Origin: Pseudoalteromonas sp.
GTDB lineage: Bacteria; Pseudomonadota; Gammaproteobacteria; Enterobacterales; Alteromonadaceae
Direction: 5' to 3'
Assembly (NCBI RefSeq): GCF_018402495.1
Contig: NZ_JAGYIU010000003.1
Span: forward strand, 434,001 to 498,000
Length of the DNA: 64,000 nucleotides
Shown piece by piece: positions 48,236-56,318 of the stretch. Below the pieces are notes generated by a model. The model did not search any database, was not told where the DNA came from, and saw only the letters and a program-made list of their open reading frames with translations. A program made the position numbers and the translations under genes. Numbering within the stretch: the stretch's first letter is position 1; each line of letters begins with the position of its first letter.

Positions 48236-50380
48236 ATGGATTTAAAAGGCGCGAAAATTGTAAATTTTTATCAGATTAGTGGTGATGTACAATCTGAAGC
48301 ATTAGCAGTTAATAAAGTTAAAATTCCTCATTATCAAAGGCCATATAGCTGGGATAAAGAGATGGTAAAAAGATTGATTGAAGACTGGCATAGCCAAGAT
48401 GAAACGGAATATTTTGCAGGCTCAGTTGTAACTGTTGCTGATATGGAAAGAAAAACTCATGACCTAATAGATGGACAGCAACGCTTCACTACCATTTTTT
48501 TGACTAATTATGTTCTTTTCTTACTTTTACGTGTGACTACAAGACAAGCTATTGCTCAATCAAAGATATTACATTTATCGAAACTTTTCGAACAACTTCA
48601 ACAGTCTAGTGAATATCTTTTTAATAATAAAATAGAACAGTTTGATGGGAATGCACTACTTGAGGAATTTCAGAGCATAGAAGAAATGGATGATGGAGAT
48701 AAGGAAGATGGTAGGAATAATTTTTCTACTAAATATAGAAACCTAGTCCATCTACCTGAGCTAATGGAAGATAGCAGTGATTTTCAAAATGTCCACAGAG
48801 ATGAATTAACTACTTTTATAATTAAGCACTCAATGCTCTTAACATATGATAGAAAGTCATTTAATTCACAATTCTCAAAAGCTCTATCAAACGTATATAT
48901 TACTTTAAATGATCAAAACAAGCCAAGGTTACGAATAGTAGAGGAAGATTTAACTAAAATTGAAAAACAATATACAAATGCAATCCAACAAATATTCGAT
49001 TCTTTCATGGTACTTAACACAAAAGATAAACCTTTTGAAATTGCAAAGTCTCTTATTGATAAGATATCTTCGTTCTTGCACGAGATAAAGTTATGTGTAG
49101 TACAAACTGGTAACCCGAAAGATGCATATACTTTATTTGAAGTGCTCAATGATCGCTCAATGGATCTGGCTGATTTAGATTTAATTAAAAATCAGTTCTA
49201 TAAGAAGTACTGCTTGAAAAGTGAGGAATGTGATAGTGTCATTGACGCAAAAATAGAAACTTTAGAAAATCAATGGGGTGATGAAATATACAGTGACACT
49301 GCTGACTATCGTAAAAAGTATATTACGTTCTTTGCCACAGCCTTTATGAGCGGTTCAACATCTATCGGTTATAATCAAAATGATAAGTATAGAGAAGAGG
49401 TGAAAAAGTACTTAGAAAATCAGAATGCATATAAGTCGCAAGATATAACAATTGATTTTAATATTTTCCAAGCTTGTAGAATAATCGTTAACACCTTTGA
49501 ACTTAAAGATCGAGAAAGAGAAAAATTAGCTTTAAAGGCTGAATACAATAAAGATAGAAGCCCTGCTTTTAAATTAATATCACTTTTATGTGCACTTAAA
49601 TACAATGGTGTTATGGCTGGGTATTTTTGTCTTATCCTAAAATACATACAAAACCATATTTGCTCTAACTTCAGACCTAATAAAGTTCAAAGCTTTCTGG
49701 ATGAGCTTATTGAAAATAAGAATAAAGAACAGTTTGGAAAACTAAATAGCCAAGCCATAAAGCTGTCTCATTTAGCATTGCTTCATAAAGATTATAAAGG
49801 GGCTAGAGAAATGGGTAATCGTTTGCTAAGTCAAAATAATAAAACTTCTTCAAACGTATACTATTCTGATTTGAATCCTCTGAATGATGAGAATAAAGAT
49901 CTCTTTTATTCTTGGCTAGATAGCTGGCAATATAACTCTTCTGATATTAAAGTTAGGGTACTTTTCGCTAAGCTGTTATCAACCTCTCTAGATGCTGACA
50001 AGCTAGCGGTTAAAAGCATCAATATAGGAATCTCAGAAGAGGAAGTGTCGAAGTTGCACTTAGATCACATGGAACCAAGGGCTCCGGAACAATCTAACAT
50101 CACAGCCTATTTTGCAGATGACTCTCGTGACTACCATGTAAATTCAATAGGGAATATGTTTCCATTACCTCAAGCACAGAATATAGATAAATCTAATAAG
50201 CCATTTTCCGAGTCGTTTAGATACCTTGAAAATTCAGGACTCGGTGGACATTGGATTACTCAAAAAACACGAAAAATATTTGATGAGAATAATGATAACA
50301 ATGTACCGAAGCAAGAGTTTTTCACAAAACGAAAAACATTATTAAAAGAAAAGTTTTATGAGTCACTAAAGTTAGATTAA
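48236..50380 (+). CDS. sspE: DUF262/DUF1524 protein, SspE-like phosphorothioation-sensing effector
   Basis: A 714-residue protein. The N-terminal DUF262 (ParB/Srx-like) domain has YQRPYSW (33-39) and DGQQR (79-83), the loop that hydrolyses NTP in SspE and GmrSD-type enzymes. The C-terminal DUF1524 HNH-type nuclease domain has H611 in LDHMEPR and N636 in NSIGNM, then NIDKSNKPF. SspE hydrolyses NTP in response to host phosphorothioates and nicks DNA, blocking phage. It is the last gene of the helicase/GHKL/PLD operon (2-bp gap, AAAGGA ahead). Base composition is slightly more AT-rich than its neighbours. It converges on the methyltransferase-like gene with a 3-bp gap. Confidence 0.8.
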   Translation: MDLKGAKIVNFYQISGDVQSEALAVNKVKIPHYQRPYSWDKEMVKRLIEDWHSQDETEYFAGSVVTVADMERKTHDLIDGQQRFTTIFLTNYVLFLLLRVTTRQAIAQSKILHLSKLFEQLQQSSEYLFNNKIEQFDGNALLEEFQSIEEMDDGDKEDGRNNFSTKYRNLVHLPELMEDSSDFQNVHRDELTTFIIKHSMLLTYDRKSFNSQFSKALSNVYITLNDQNKPRLRIVEEDLTKIEKQYTNAIQQIFDSFMVLNTKDKPFEIAKSLIDKISSFLHEIKLCVVQTGNPKDAYTLFEVLNDRSMDLADLDLIKNQFYKKYCLKSEECDSVIDAKIETLENQWGDEIYSDTADYRKKYITFFATAFMSGSTSIGYNQNDKYREEVKKYLENQNAYKSQDITIDFNIFQACRIIVNTFELKDREREKLALKAEYNKDRSPAFKLISLLCALKYNGVMAGYFCLILKYIQNHICSNFRPNKVQSFLDELIENKNKEQFGKLNSQAIKLSHLALLHKDYKGAREMGNRLLSQNNKTSSNVYYSDLNPLNDENKDLFYSWLDSWQYNSSDIKVRVLFAKLLSTSLDADKLAVKSINIGISEEEVSKLHLDHMEPRAPEQSNITAYFADDSRDYHVNSIGNMFPLPQAQNIDKSNKPFSESFRYLENSGLGGHWITQKTRKIFDENNDNNVPKQEFFTKRKTLLKEKFYESLKLD

Positions 50381-50383
50381 CTT

Positions 50384-52411
50384 TTATATACCATAGAAAC
50401 GATATTGCTTAAGAGTAAGTTTATTTGTTGATAGCAACTCATTTAAATGTTTAAAAAATATTGTTTTATCTTTCCTAAGGTTAGGTGTTTCTTTATTTAG
50501 GCGTTTATTAAACGCCTTTTGTTTTTTATAGTCCTCAAACGTATCGTCAATATAATCAATTTTATTAAGAAGTAGTGGGCGCTTTTCCTCAATAATGTAA
50601 TCAAAAAAGTCTACATCTTGCTCTCCCATTTTTATTTTCACGCGCTCTTTAAGCTGTGGAAGAGGGGAGTCATAAAAACCTTCATATCCAAGTAGTGTGA
50701 CTTTACCTGAATGTATGTGAATTTTAATAAGCTGAATATCATCAAGCTCACCATACATTTGCAGGGCTGCGCCTATATAGACGCGAAGTACTAGAGGTAA
50801 TAAGGTGATAAAGTCCTTATGTAGCGTTAGTGAGTGTGGTAGCCCATTTTCAAAGTCGACTTTACCTGCAGGTAATATCTTCTCAGCTTCTAGGCACAAT
50901 GATTCAATTAATCTACTATCTGCTATTTGAAAAAGCAGTTCAGTGGCTTGATGCTGCGCTATTTTGTAAGTGTCGAAGAATGCTTTTATGTCACGCTTTA
51001 AGTCTTCTGGTTGCTGTGTGTAAGGTTTACGCTTTTCAAACATAGCAAGTGCAAAGTAAAGCAGTAAATCTTCTTTTCGCATTGTTTCAGCTGTTTTTAG
51101 CTCGTCTTCTTCAAACCACTTTAAAACAAGTTGTAGCGCTTTTTTATTGGAGCCAATAATCTCTTTTATTTTGTCACTTTGTACAAACTCATTGTTAGCT
51201 GGGCAGCGGCCAAGGGTTAAGCATGTGAGCCAAAACGATTCAAAAAGCTGCTGATGCTGCGTAAATAAAATTCGTGCTTGTTCTTCATTTACGGGTTCTG
51301 GTGCTGTTAGGTGTTGCCACTTATAAGTACGTTTATGGCGGTTTTGTAAAAAGTGTTGTTCGAGCTGCTTATCTTTAAATATGTAATAAATACCAGGGGC
51401 AACAGCAATCGCGTTTTCGTCAACGCTTATTTCTATAAACGCTTTAAGCTCAGCTTGCGTATAGTATTTTTGAAAAGTATTTCGGCTTGTAATCACACCG
51501 TCTTTATAAAGCTGAAACTGACTAACGAGTGATTCGTTACCTAACATTGCAGACACAACCAATAGCTTTTGTGAAAGCTCCCATGCACTTAGTAGCGCTT
51601 CTATCCGCTCATCACGGTCTTCTATTACATTTATTACAAATCCAATATTAACAATGTCAGAAATAACTTTATCTGCATCGGGGCGGTAGTTTAAATCCCA
51701 ACCTAGTGCATCTATTCCATGGGCCTCAAGCTCTCTTAAATCATCACCTCGGCCACAGCCGTAATCAAAAATTGAATAGTCGCCATTTAAAAATCCGTTT
51801 TTAGCTAATGTTTTTAGAGGTGCTGATAGTTCATGGCGAACAATTGCAGTTAAATGCCTGTCGATTGTTTTGTCATCATTAGGGCTTTGTAATGCAGAGC
51901 TACGAAACAAACGGCCATCAACTAGCTCATACCCTTTTTTAGCAATTAATCGCTCCCACGAGCCTTTAAAGCCAATCATACGCGTGTTTTCATATAAACC
52001 GGCTTGCTCACCTTCAGCAGTTAAGTCACAAAATAATTGGTAGTGCTTATTAGTTGGCGAAACCATGGTTTCTTTTCGGTGTAATATCGGCGGGTTTTCG
52101 CTGTTATCGTATTTAGTAATTTTATGCGACAGTTTTGCTAAATCAACAGTAACACTTTGCTTTAGTGCTGGGTAAGAGTCTTCATAAAATGTAGGGTAAC
52201 TTAACAGCGAAAGCCTAAAGTCGTTTTTAAATAGCTTTAAGAGATCGTAATCGGCTTCATCTACTTTAAGAGCTTGAGCAACAACCTTAATAAATTTGAC
52301 TAACTCAGCAGGTGCATCAGCAAATGCATCTTTATGAAAATAGATTGCATCAGGTAGCTTTTTGGCTGTTTTTACTTTCTTTACAAGTTGCTTAAATTGC
52401 TCTGCGTTCAT
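50384..52411 (-). CDS. Phosphorothioation-associated methyltransferase-like protein
   Basis: A 675-residue protein with a SAM-binding motif DYGCGRGDDLRELEAHG (D216-G222 core) in the middle, preceded by the segment HRKETMVSPTNKHYQLFCDLT. This matches my memory of a family annotated as DNA phosphorothioation-associated putative methyltransferase (TIGR04096). The substrate is unknown; no DNA-methylase catalytic motif such as DPPY or NPPY is evident. The long C-terminal region (about 380-675) is unannotated. It starts 3 bp after the PD-(D/E)XK-like gene, with which it forms an operon. Confidence 0.75.
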   Translation of the reverse strand: MNAEQFKQLVKKVKTAKKLPDAIYFHKDAFADAPAELVKFIKVVAQALKVDEADYDLLKLFKNDFRLSLLSYPTFYEDSYPALKQSVTVDLAKLSHKITKYDNSENPPILHRKETMVSPTNKHYQLFCDLTAEGEQAGLYENTRMIGFKGSWERLIAKKGYELVDGRLFRSSALQSPNDDKTIDRHLTAIVRHELSAPLKTLAKNGFLNGDYSIFDYGCGRGDDLRELEAHGIDALGWDLNYRPDADKVISDIVNIGFVINVIEDRDERIEALLSAWELSQKLLVVSAMLGNESLVSQFQLYKDGVITSRNTFQKYYTQAELKAFIEISVDENAIAVAPGIYYIFKDKQLEQHFLQNRHKRTYKWQHLTAPEPVNEEQARILFTQHQQLFESFWLTCLTLGRCPANNEFVQSDKIKEIIGSNKKALQLVLKWFEEDELKTAETMRKEDLLLYFALAMFEKRKPYTQQPEDLKRDIKAFFDTYKIAQHQATELLFQIADSRLIESLCLEAEKILPAGKVDFENGLPHSLTLHKDFITLLPLVLRVYIGAALQMYGELDDIQLIKIHIHSGKVTLLGYEGFYDSPLPQLKERVKIKMGEQDVDFFDYIIEEKRPLLLNKIDYIDDTFEDYKKQKAFNKRLNKETPNLRKDKTIFFKHLNELLSTNKLTLKQYRFYGI

Positions 52412-52414
52412 AGG

Positions 52415-53251
52415 TTAATAATTTGCTAAATGTAGTGCCTGCACTTTACAGGGATTTAATGTATCCAAACTATATAGCCCATCTTGTTGATTTACAATGC
52501 AAGGGCATTCAGCGATATAAAAATCAATACCGTTAGGTGTTTTTATACTCCGTAAATAAACAGGCACAATTGGCATAGATGAAGGCAGCTTTTGTATTAG
52601 GCTTAAACTAGGGTAAAGCAGTTTATGTTTGGCTAGTGAATCAAATTTATCGCCATGTTTTGCTTCAATCACAAATAAGTGCTCTTTACCGTCCCGCTTA
52701 GCAACAAATACAGCATCGATTTCAACTTGACCATTTATATGTTCAAGAACGACGTTTTCGTTAGCGAGTGGCTTAAAGTTAAATGTGAATGTACTTTGCC
52801 CCGTTGCTGGCACTACTATGGTTTTGTCATCTTTTAAGTTAAGTGCTTCAGCCATTAACCCTGATGCTATAGCTAGATTTACAACTGAGGTTTCAGTTAC
52901 TTTTGGTAGGAGTTGAAAGGCAAATAAGCTGCGAATTGATACGTTTGGTAAAAACAGCTCAGGGTGTAATTGACCAAACAAAGCTTGGTCATTAAAAAAG
53001 AAAGCGTTTACATCATTTGTTTTTACAAGTGAAAAATAAGTTTGATTTGAAGCTGGGCGGGAGCCAAGCCTTAACACCATGGTATTTTGATCTCTTAAAA
53101 TTTTTGGCAATTTTTTTAATGAATCAATAGATATTGAAGCTGCTGTATTTGCTTTTAAATTATTAGCGTTCGCATAGTCTTGGAAGCCCTGCGGGGATGA
53201 TACGTTTTGTTCTTTTGCTTGCATTTCTTGCAGTAAATCGTGAAATATCAC
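52415..53251 (-). CDS. PD-(D/E)XK nuclease-like protein
   Basis: A 278-residue protein. Residues 178-198 read E-D179 (VEIDAVFVAK) then E196-A-K198 (FVIEAKHG), the D-Xn-ExK arrangement of PD-(D/E)XK nucleases, in a plausible beta-hairpin context, with Gln or His helices following. The N-terminal half is unrecognised. It starts at a GTG placed directly after the stop of a 54-aa HTH-like gene and is followed by the methyltransferase-like gene. I expect it to act on DNA with those partners, but whether it cuts host, phage or modified DNA is unknown. Confidence 0.7.
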   Translation of the reverse strand: MIFHDLLQEMQAKEQNVSSPQGFQDYANANNLKANTAASISIDSLKKLPKILRDQNTMVLRLGSRPASNQTYFSLVKTNDVNAFFFNDQALFGQLHPELFLPNVSIRSLFAFQLLPKVTETSVVNLAIASGLMAEALNLKDDKTIVVPATGQSTFTFNFKPLANENVVLEHINGQVEIDAVFVAKRDGKEHLFVIEAKHGDKFDSLAKHKLLYPSLSLIQKLPSSMPIVPVYLRSIKTPNGIDFYIAECPCIVNQQDGLYSLDTLNPCKVQALHLANY

Positions 53252-53416
53252 TTATTGATCCTTAATTTCAATAAAATAAAAATACGCCCGCCCGCGCTTT
53301 TCAAACTTAAGCTCGCTACGTTCGCGGCGGTGCATTAACTCACAGCCTGATATTTTTAGATGTTTAATGGCCTCTTTACTCGAAAGCCATTTGCGCTGTT
53401 GGTTTTGAGCAGCCAT
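53252..53416 (-). CDS. 54-aa helix-turn-helix-like small protein
   Basis: A short gene whose 54 residues begin MAAQNQQRKWLSSKEAIKHL and contain a likely excisionase/MerR-type helix-turn-helix (WLSSKEAIKHLKISGCELMH) followed by a basic wing (RRERSELKFEKRGRAYFYF). Its TAA is immediately followed by the GTG of the nuclease-like gene, so the two are translationally linked. It may be a transcription regulator for the operon or a DNA-targeting partner of the nuclease. The tight spacing and HTH pattern support a real gene. Confidence 0.65.
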   Translation of the reverse strand: MAAQNQQRKWLSSKEAIKHLKISGCELMHRRERSELKFEKRGRAYFYFIEIKDQ

Positions 53417-53500
53417 TAAAATTACCCAAACAGTTAAGATAATTTAATATACATAACGCTTTTAATAACAACAAATTTACAGGCGAGTGCCAAGACAATT

Positions 53501-53712
53501 CCCCGTGATCACACCCGAAAGCTAAAAATTGATGAATAATCACTTGCATGGATGCAAGTTAAGCCGTGACTTCGCCATGGACGGCGAATACACGGCGTTT
53601 ACGTTCATATCAACTTTTAGCTTGAGGAATTAGTGTGATCCTCGGGGCGCCGAGAGATTCCAAAGAGAAGTCGGCGTTTACTTCTCTTTGGTTGCCGTCG
53701 CCAACGCGACAT
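53501..53712 (+). repeat. 212-bp structured repeat, copy at the right edge of the Ssp locus
   Basis: Starts CCCCGTGATCACACCC and ends CCGTCGCCAACGCGACAT. Predicted stems: CCCCG with CGGGG and GATCACAC with GTGTGATC (outer); AGCTAAAAATTGAT with ATCAACTTTTAGCT; CTTGCAT with ATGCAAG; GCCGTG with CACGGC; CCAAAGAGAAG with CTTCTCTTTGG; GTCGC with GCGAC. It is inverted relative to the copy at 36936, so the two bracket the whole Ssp locus. Confidence 0.87.
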
Positions 53713-53728
53713 AACTAAAAATTTGCAA

Positions 53729-53806
53729 TTAAAAAAATTGATCGCGATTTAAGTTTTGCTTAATTACTTGTGTAATTAACTGCTCGTAAATACCTATTTG
53801 CTGCAT
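53729..53806 (-). pseudogene. 5' fragment of a gene cut off by a structured repeat
   Basis: A 25-codon frame, MQQIGIYEQLITQVIKQNLN and five more residues, with GGGAG placed correctly before its ATG at 53806. It stops just before the end of the 53501 repeat. The peptide looks like the N-terminus of a superfamily II helicase of the DUF3427 type, but this is weak. I read it as the surviving start of a larger gene destroyed by insertion or recombination at the repeat. Confidence 0.4.
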
Positions 53807-53905
53807 TAAATCGCTCCCTGTTAGTGAATGTTCAGTTTACTAAAAAATGCAATGTAAACAAGCATTAACTCACTATTGAATTAAAGGCCGCTGTTAAGAC
53901 AATTC

Positions 53906-54119
53906 CCCCGTGATCACACCCGAAATTGAATTAATGATGAGTAATAGCAGCGCATGGAGGCGCGTTAAGCTGTGACTTCGCCATGGACGGCGAATACACA
54001 GCATTTACGTTCATATCATTAATTTAAATTGAGGAAATAGTGTGATCCTCGGGGCGCCGAGAGATTCCAAAGAGAAGTCGGCGGTTACTTCTCTTTGGTT
54101 GCCGTCGCCAACGCGACAT
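53906..54119 (+). repeat. 214-bp structured repeat, second copy in tandem
   Basis: Same plan as 53501-53712, 193 bp further on. Both copies are preceded by AAGACAATTC. Stem bases differ in pairs: GCTGTG / CACAGC in place of GCCGTG / CACGGC, GCGC / GCGC in place of TTGCAT / ATGCAA, and AATTAATGAT / ATCATTAATT in place of the AGCTAAAA arms. Confidence 0.87.
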
Positions 54120-54278
54120 GTATTCATAAAGGCGTCGAGCATCGAGCGTCGAGTTGCAGGAAGCGGGCTTCGAGCTATTTAAAGCTGTGCTTTTCGCGTT
54201 AGTAAGCTGCGTGTTTAGGGGATAATTTTTTACGTTGGTGGAAATTTATTGCTTTGACGCGCTAAAGCACGACCTACA
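54095..54278 (+). repeat. 184-bp direct repeat, copy 1
   Basis: From TTGGTTGCCGTCGCCAACGC to GCTAAAGCACGACCTACA. It is matched over the same 184 bp with no gaps and roughly ten substitutions at 58555-58738. It begins inside the structured repeat and continues through GCGTCGA-type heptads. The two copies bracket the AbiE/NERD block. Confidence 0.88.
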
Positions 54279-54703
54279 TTTTAAGCTGAATTTATAGCCC
54301 GTCGCTCGCGGCTCGTCACCCGAAGCTTTGCTTTCTCATTTACCCTCATTGTTTTCTCTTTGTGCAAATTGATTGTAAATGATGTATTCACCACAGAGAT
54401 TAAGAGGCGCTGCGCTTTAGAGAAAGAATATAAAGACCGCGTCAGCAAGCTTAATGCCTACGGTAGTAACAGGAGCTTGCTCGTCGCCCGCATTGTTTTT
54501 ATCTTATCTGTGTAGCGCCGCGCCGCGGTGAGCTCGGTGGTAAAATTGGTTTTAAGATAATCACGGCTAAAGCCAGTTCCTACGACAGTAAAAGGAGCTA
54601 GGTGTTAGGATTTGCTCGTAGCTCGAAGCCCGTCGCTCGAAGCTAATAATTTAAAACAATTACAGTTAAAGCGCGTTCCTACTGGTGATAGATACCATTA
54701 AGA

Positions 54704-54763
54704 TGATGTAATTACATCAACTAAGTGTCGTATGTTTGCATTGTTTAGATGTCGTATGTTTGC
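54704..54763 (+). promoter_or_regulatory. Probable operator/promoter of the AbiE-type pair
   Basis: A perfect 16-bp palindrome TGATGTAATTACATCA (54704-54719) and two direct repeats GTCGTATGTTTGC (54727-54739 and 54751-54763, 24 bp apart) end 32 bp before the antitoxin start. Repeats of this kind fit autoregulation by the winged-helix antitoxin. The remainder of 54279-54795 consists of repeat fragments (CCACAGAG-type and heptads) without a gene. Confidence 0.55.
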
Positions 54764-54795
54764 TATATTTTATCTAAGCAACGAGGGTAATTAAT

Positions 54796-55194
54796 ATGAC
54801 AATAGCAAGTAAAGTAACCACAAGAATAAATCGCTCTAAGCGTTATGTTTTTGAGCGCGCTGATTTTGCTGATATTGCAGGTTACGACCAAGTTGGCCGT
54901 GTTTTAAAAAAGCTAGTTGATAGTGGCCAGTTGTTACGTATTGGTTATGGGCTTTATACTAAAGCGCGAGAAAATCGCATTACTGGTAAGTTAATGCCAG
55001 CTTCACCTGCGGGTGCAGATGGTGTCATTTTAGAGGCTATTGAAAAACTGGGCGTTGAGTACCAGTTTGATGAATTTACACAACGCAGTCTTAATGGTGA
55101 AAGCTTACAAGTTCCCGCTTCATTTAAAATAATGACCAATAGCCGATTTAAGCGTAAAATTGTTGTAAATAACAGCGCTATAAATGCGAGTTGA
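54796..55194 (+). CDS. AbiEi-like antitoxin (DUF6088 type)
   Basis: A 132-residue protein with an N-terminal winged helix (about 20-55: VFERADFADIAGYDQVGRVLKKLVDSGQLLRIGYGLYTKA), typical of transcriptional-regulator antitoxins of the AbiE group. It overlaps the toxin gene by 11 bp. In type IV AbiE systems the antitoxin represses transcription through inverted or direct repeats, and such repeats are present upstream. It is shorter than classical AbiEi and lacks its C-terminal domain. Confidence 0.8.
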   Translation: MTIASKVTTRINRSKRYVFERADFADIAGYDQVGRVLKKLVDSGQLLRIGYGLYTKARENRITGKLMPASPAGADGVILEAIEKLGVEYQFDEFTQRSLNGESLQVPASFKIMTNSRFKRKIVVNNSAINAS

Positions 55195-56134
55195 TAGCGA
55201 TTTATTTTTAGATGTAGCGGATGCTCTTGGTATGGGTAATCCTGCCATTGTTGAAAAAGATTACTATGTAGTTGCATTACTTAAGCTACTTTGTGAGTTA
55301 TCTTTTGATACGCATTTTTTAGTTTTTTCAGGTGGTACGGCATTAACAAAGTCAGGCATTAAAACTCATCGAATGTCTGAAGATGTTGATATAAAAATCA
55401 TTCCCAAAGATTTAACTGCTAACACGTCTAAAACTAAAAGAAGAAAGGCTAGAAAAGCGCTCCACTTACAGTTAATTGCTGCAATTAATTCACATGATTA
55501 TTTTTCTGTAGAAAATACTCCAACTGTTTTTGATGAATATCGATATCAACAAATTGATATTCGCTATCCTCAAGCCCATTCAAAAGCCCCATGCTTACGA
55601 CCGTTTATTAAATTAGAGCTTATTGAAACGTTACTTTTTGATAACGTACAAAGCCGCAATATATCTTCTTTAGTGAACGAGGTAACTCAACAGGCACCTG
55701 AAGTGCCGCTGATGGATTTTTCTAGTATTAAGAGTACACAAGCTGAAAAGTTAGTGTCTATGCTTAGGCGAACAGCGAGCTTTGCACGTGATAATAAAAG
55801 AGACGATGATCCTGCGCTAATTCGCCATATTTATGATACATATTATATTCAACACGCTGGATTGGCGAATGTTCAAGATGTAGTACCTTTAGTTCAAAAA
55901 GTCATCGCGGAAGATATTACCCGTTACGGTAATCAGCATTTAGAGTTTATGGCAGAACCGATTATTGAACTTAAGTTTGCTTTAAACGTGTTACAAACTA
56001 ATTCACTCTATGAAACGCGCTTTAATGAATATGTTGTTCCAATGATTTACGATAGTCATAAATTGGTGTGGCAAGAAGCATTTGATGTATTCAAATCATT
56101 TTGTAAGATTGTTTTGAATGATATCGAGCTTTAA
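55184..56134 (+). CDS. AbiEii/AbiGii-family nucleotidyltransferase toxin
   Basis: A 316-residue member of the DNA polymerase beta-like nucleotidyltransferases. The active-site pattern is LVFSGGTALTKSG followed by SEDVDIKI (the GG-T and D-x-D/K motifs), and LRPFIKLELIETLLF follows. Such toxins block growth during phage infection, some by adding nucleotides to tRNA. It overlaps the antitoxin by 11 bp (ATG inside the antitoxin end). Both catalytic Asp are in place, so it appears intact. Confidence 0.87.
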   Translation: MRVDSDLFLDVADALGMGNPAIVEKDYYVVALLKLLCELSFDTHFLVFSGGTALTKSGIKTHRMSEDVDIKIIPKDLTANTSKTKRRKARKALHLQLIAAINSHDYFSVENTPTVFDEYRYQQIDIRYPQAHSKAPCLRPFIKLELIETLLFDNVQSRNISSLVNEVTQQAPEVPLMDFSSIKSTQAEKLVSMLRRTASFARDNKRDDDPALIRHIYDTYYIQHAGLANVQDVVPLVQKVIAEDITRYGNQHLEFMAEPIIELKFALNVLQTNSLYETRFNEYVVPMIYDSHKLVWQEAFDVFKSFCKIVLNDIEL

Positions 56135-56183
56135 CCATCAAATTTGAAAAGCGCTGTATTTTCACAATCACTACGCACTAATG

Positions 56184-56268
56184 CTCGGGGCGCCGTGGGG
56201 TTCCAAGGGGCGGTCGGCGCATTAACTTAGTAAATAGCGCCCCTTGGTTGCCGTCGCCAACGCGACAT
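56184..56268 (+). repeat. Partial copy of the structured repeat
   Basis: Only the 3' part is present, from CTCGGGGCGCCG to CAACGCGACAT, but its hairpin is intact with yet another base set: CCAAGGGGCG pairs with CGCCCCTTGG. It lies between the toxin and the NERD gene. Confidence 0.8.
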
Positions 56269-56318
56269 GTTCCTGTTTTTAATGTATAAAGAATACGTTG
56301 TTATTACAGGAACTCGTC

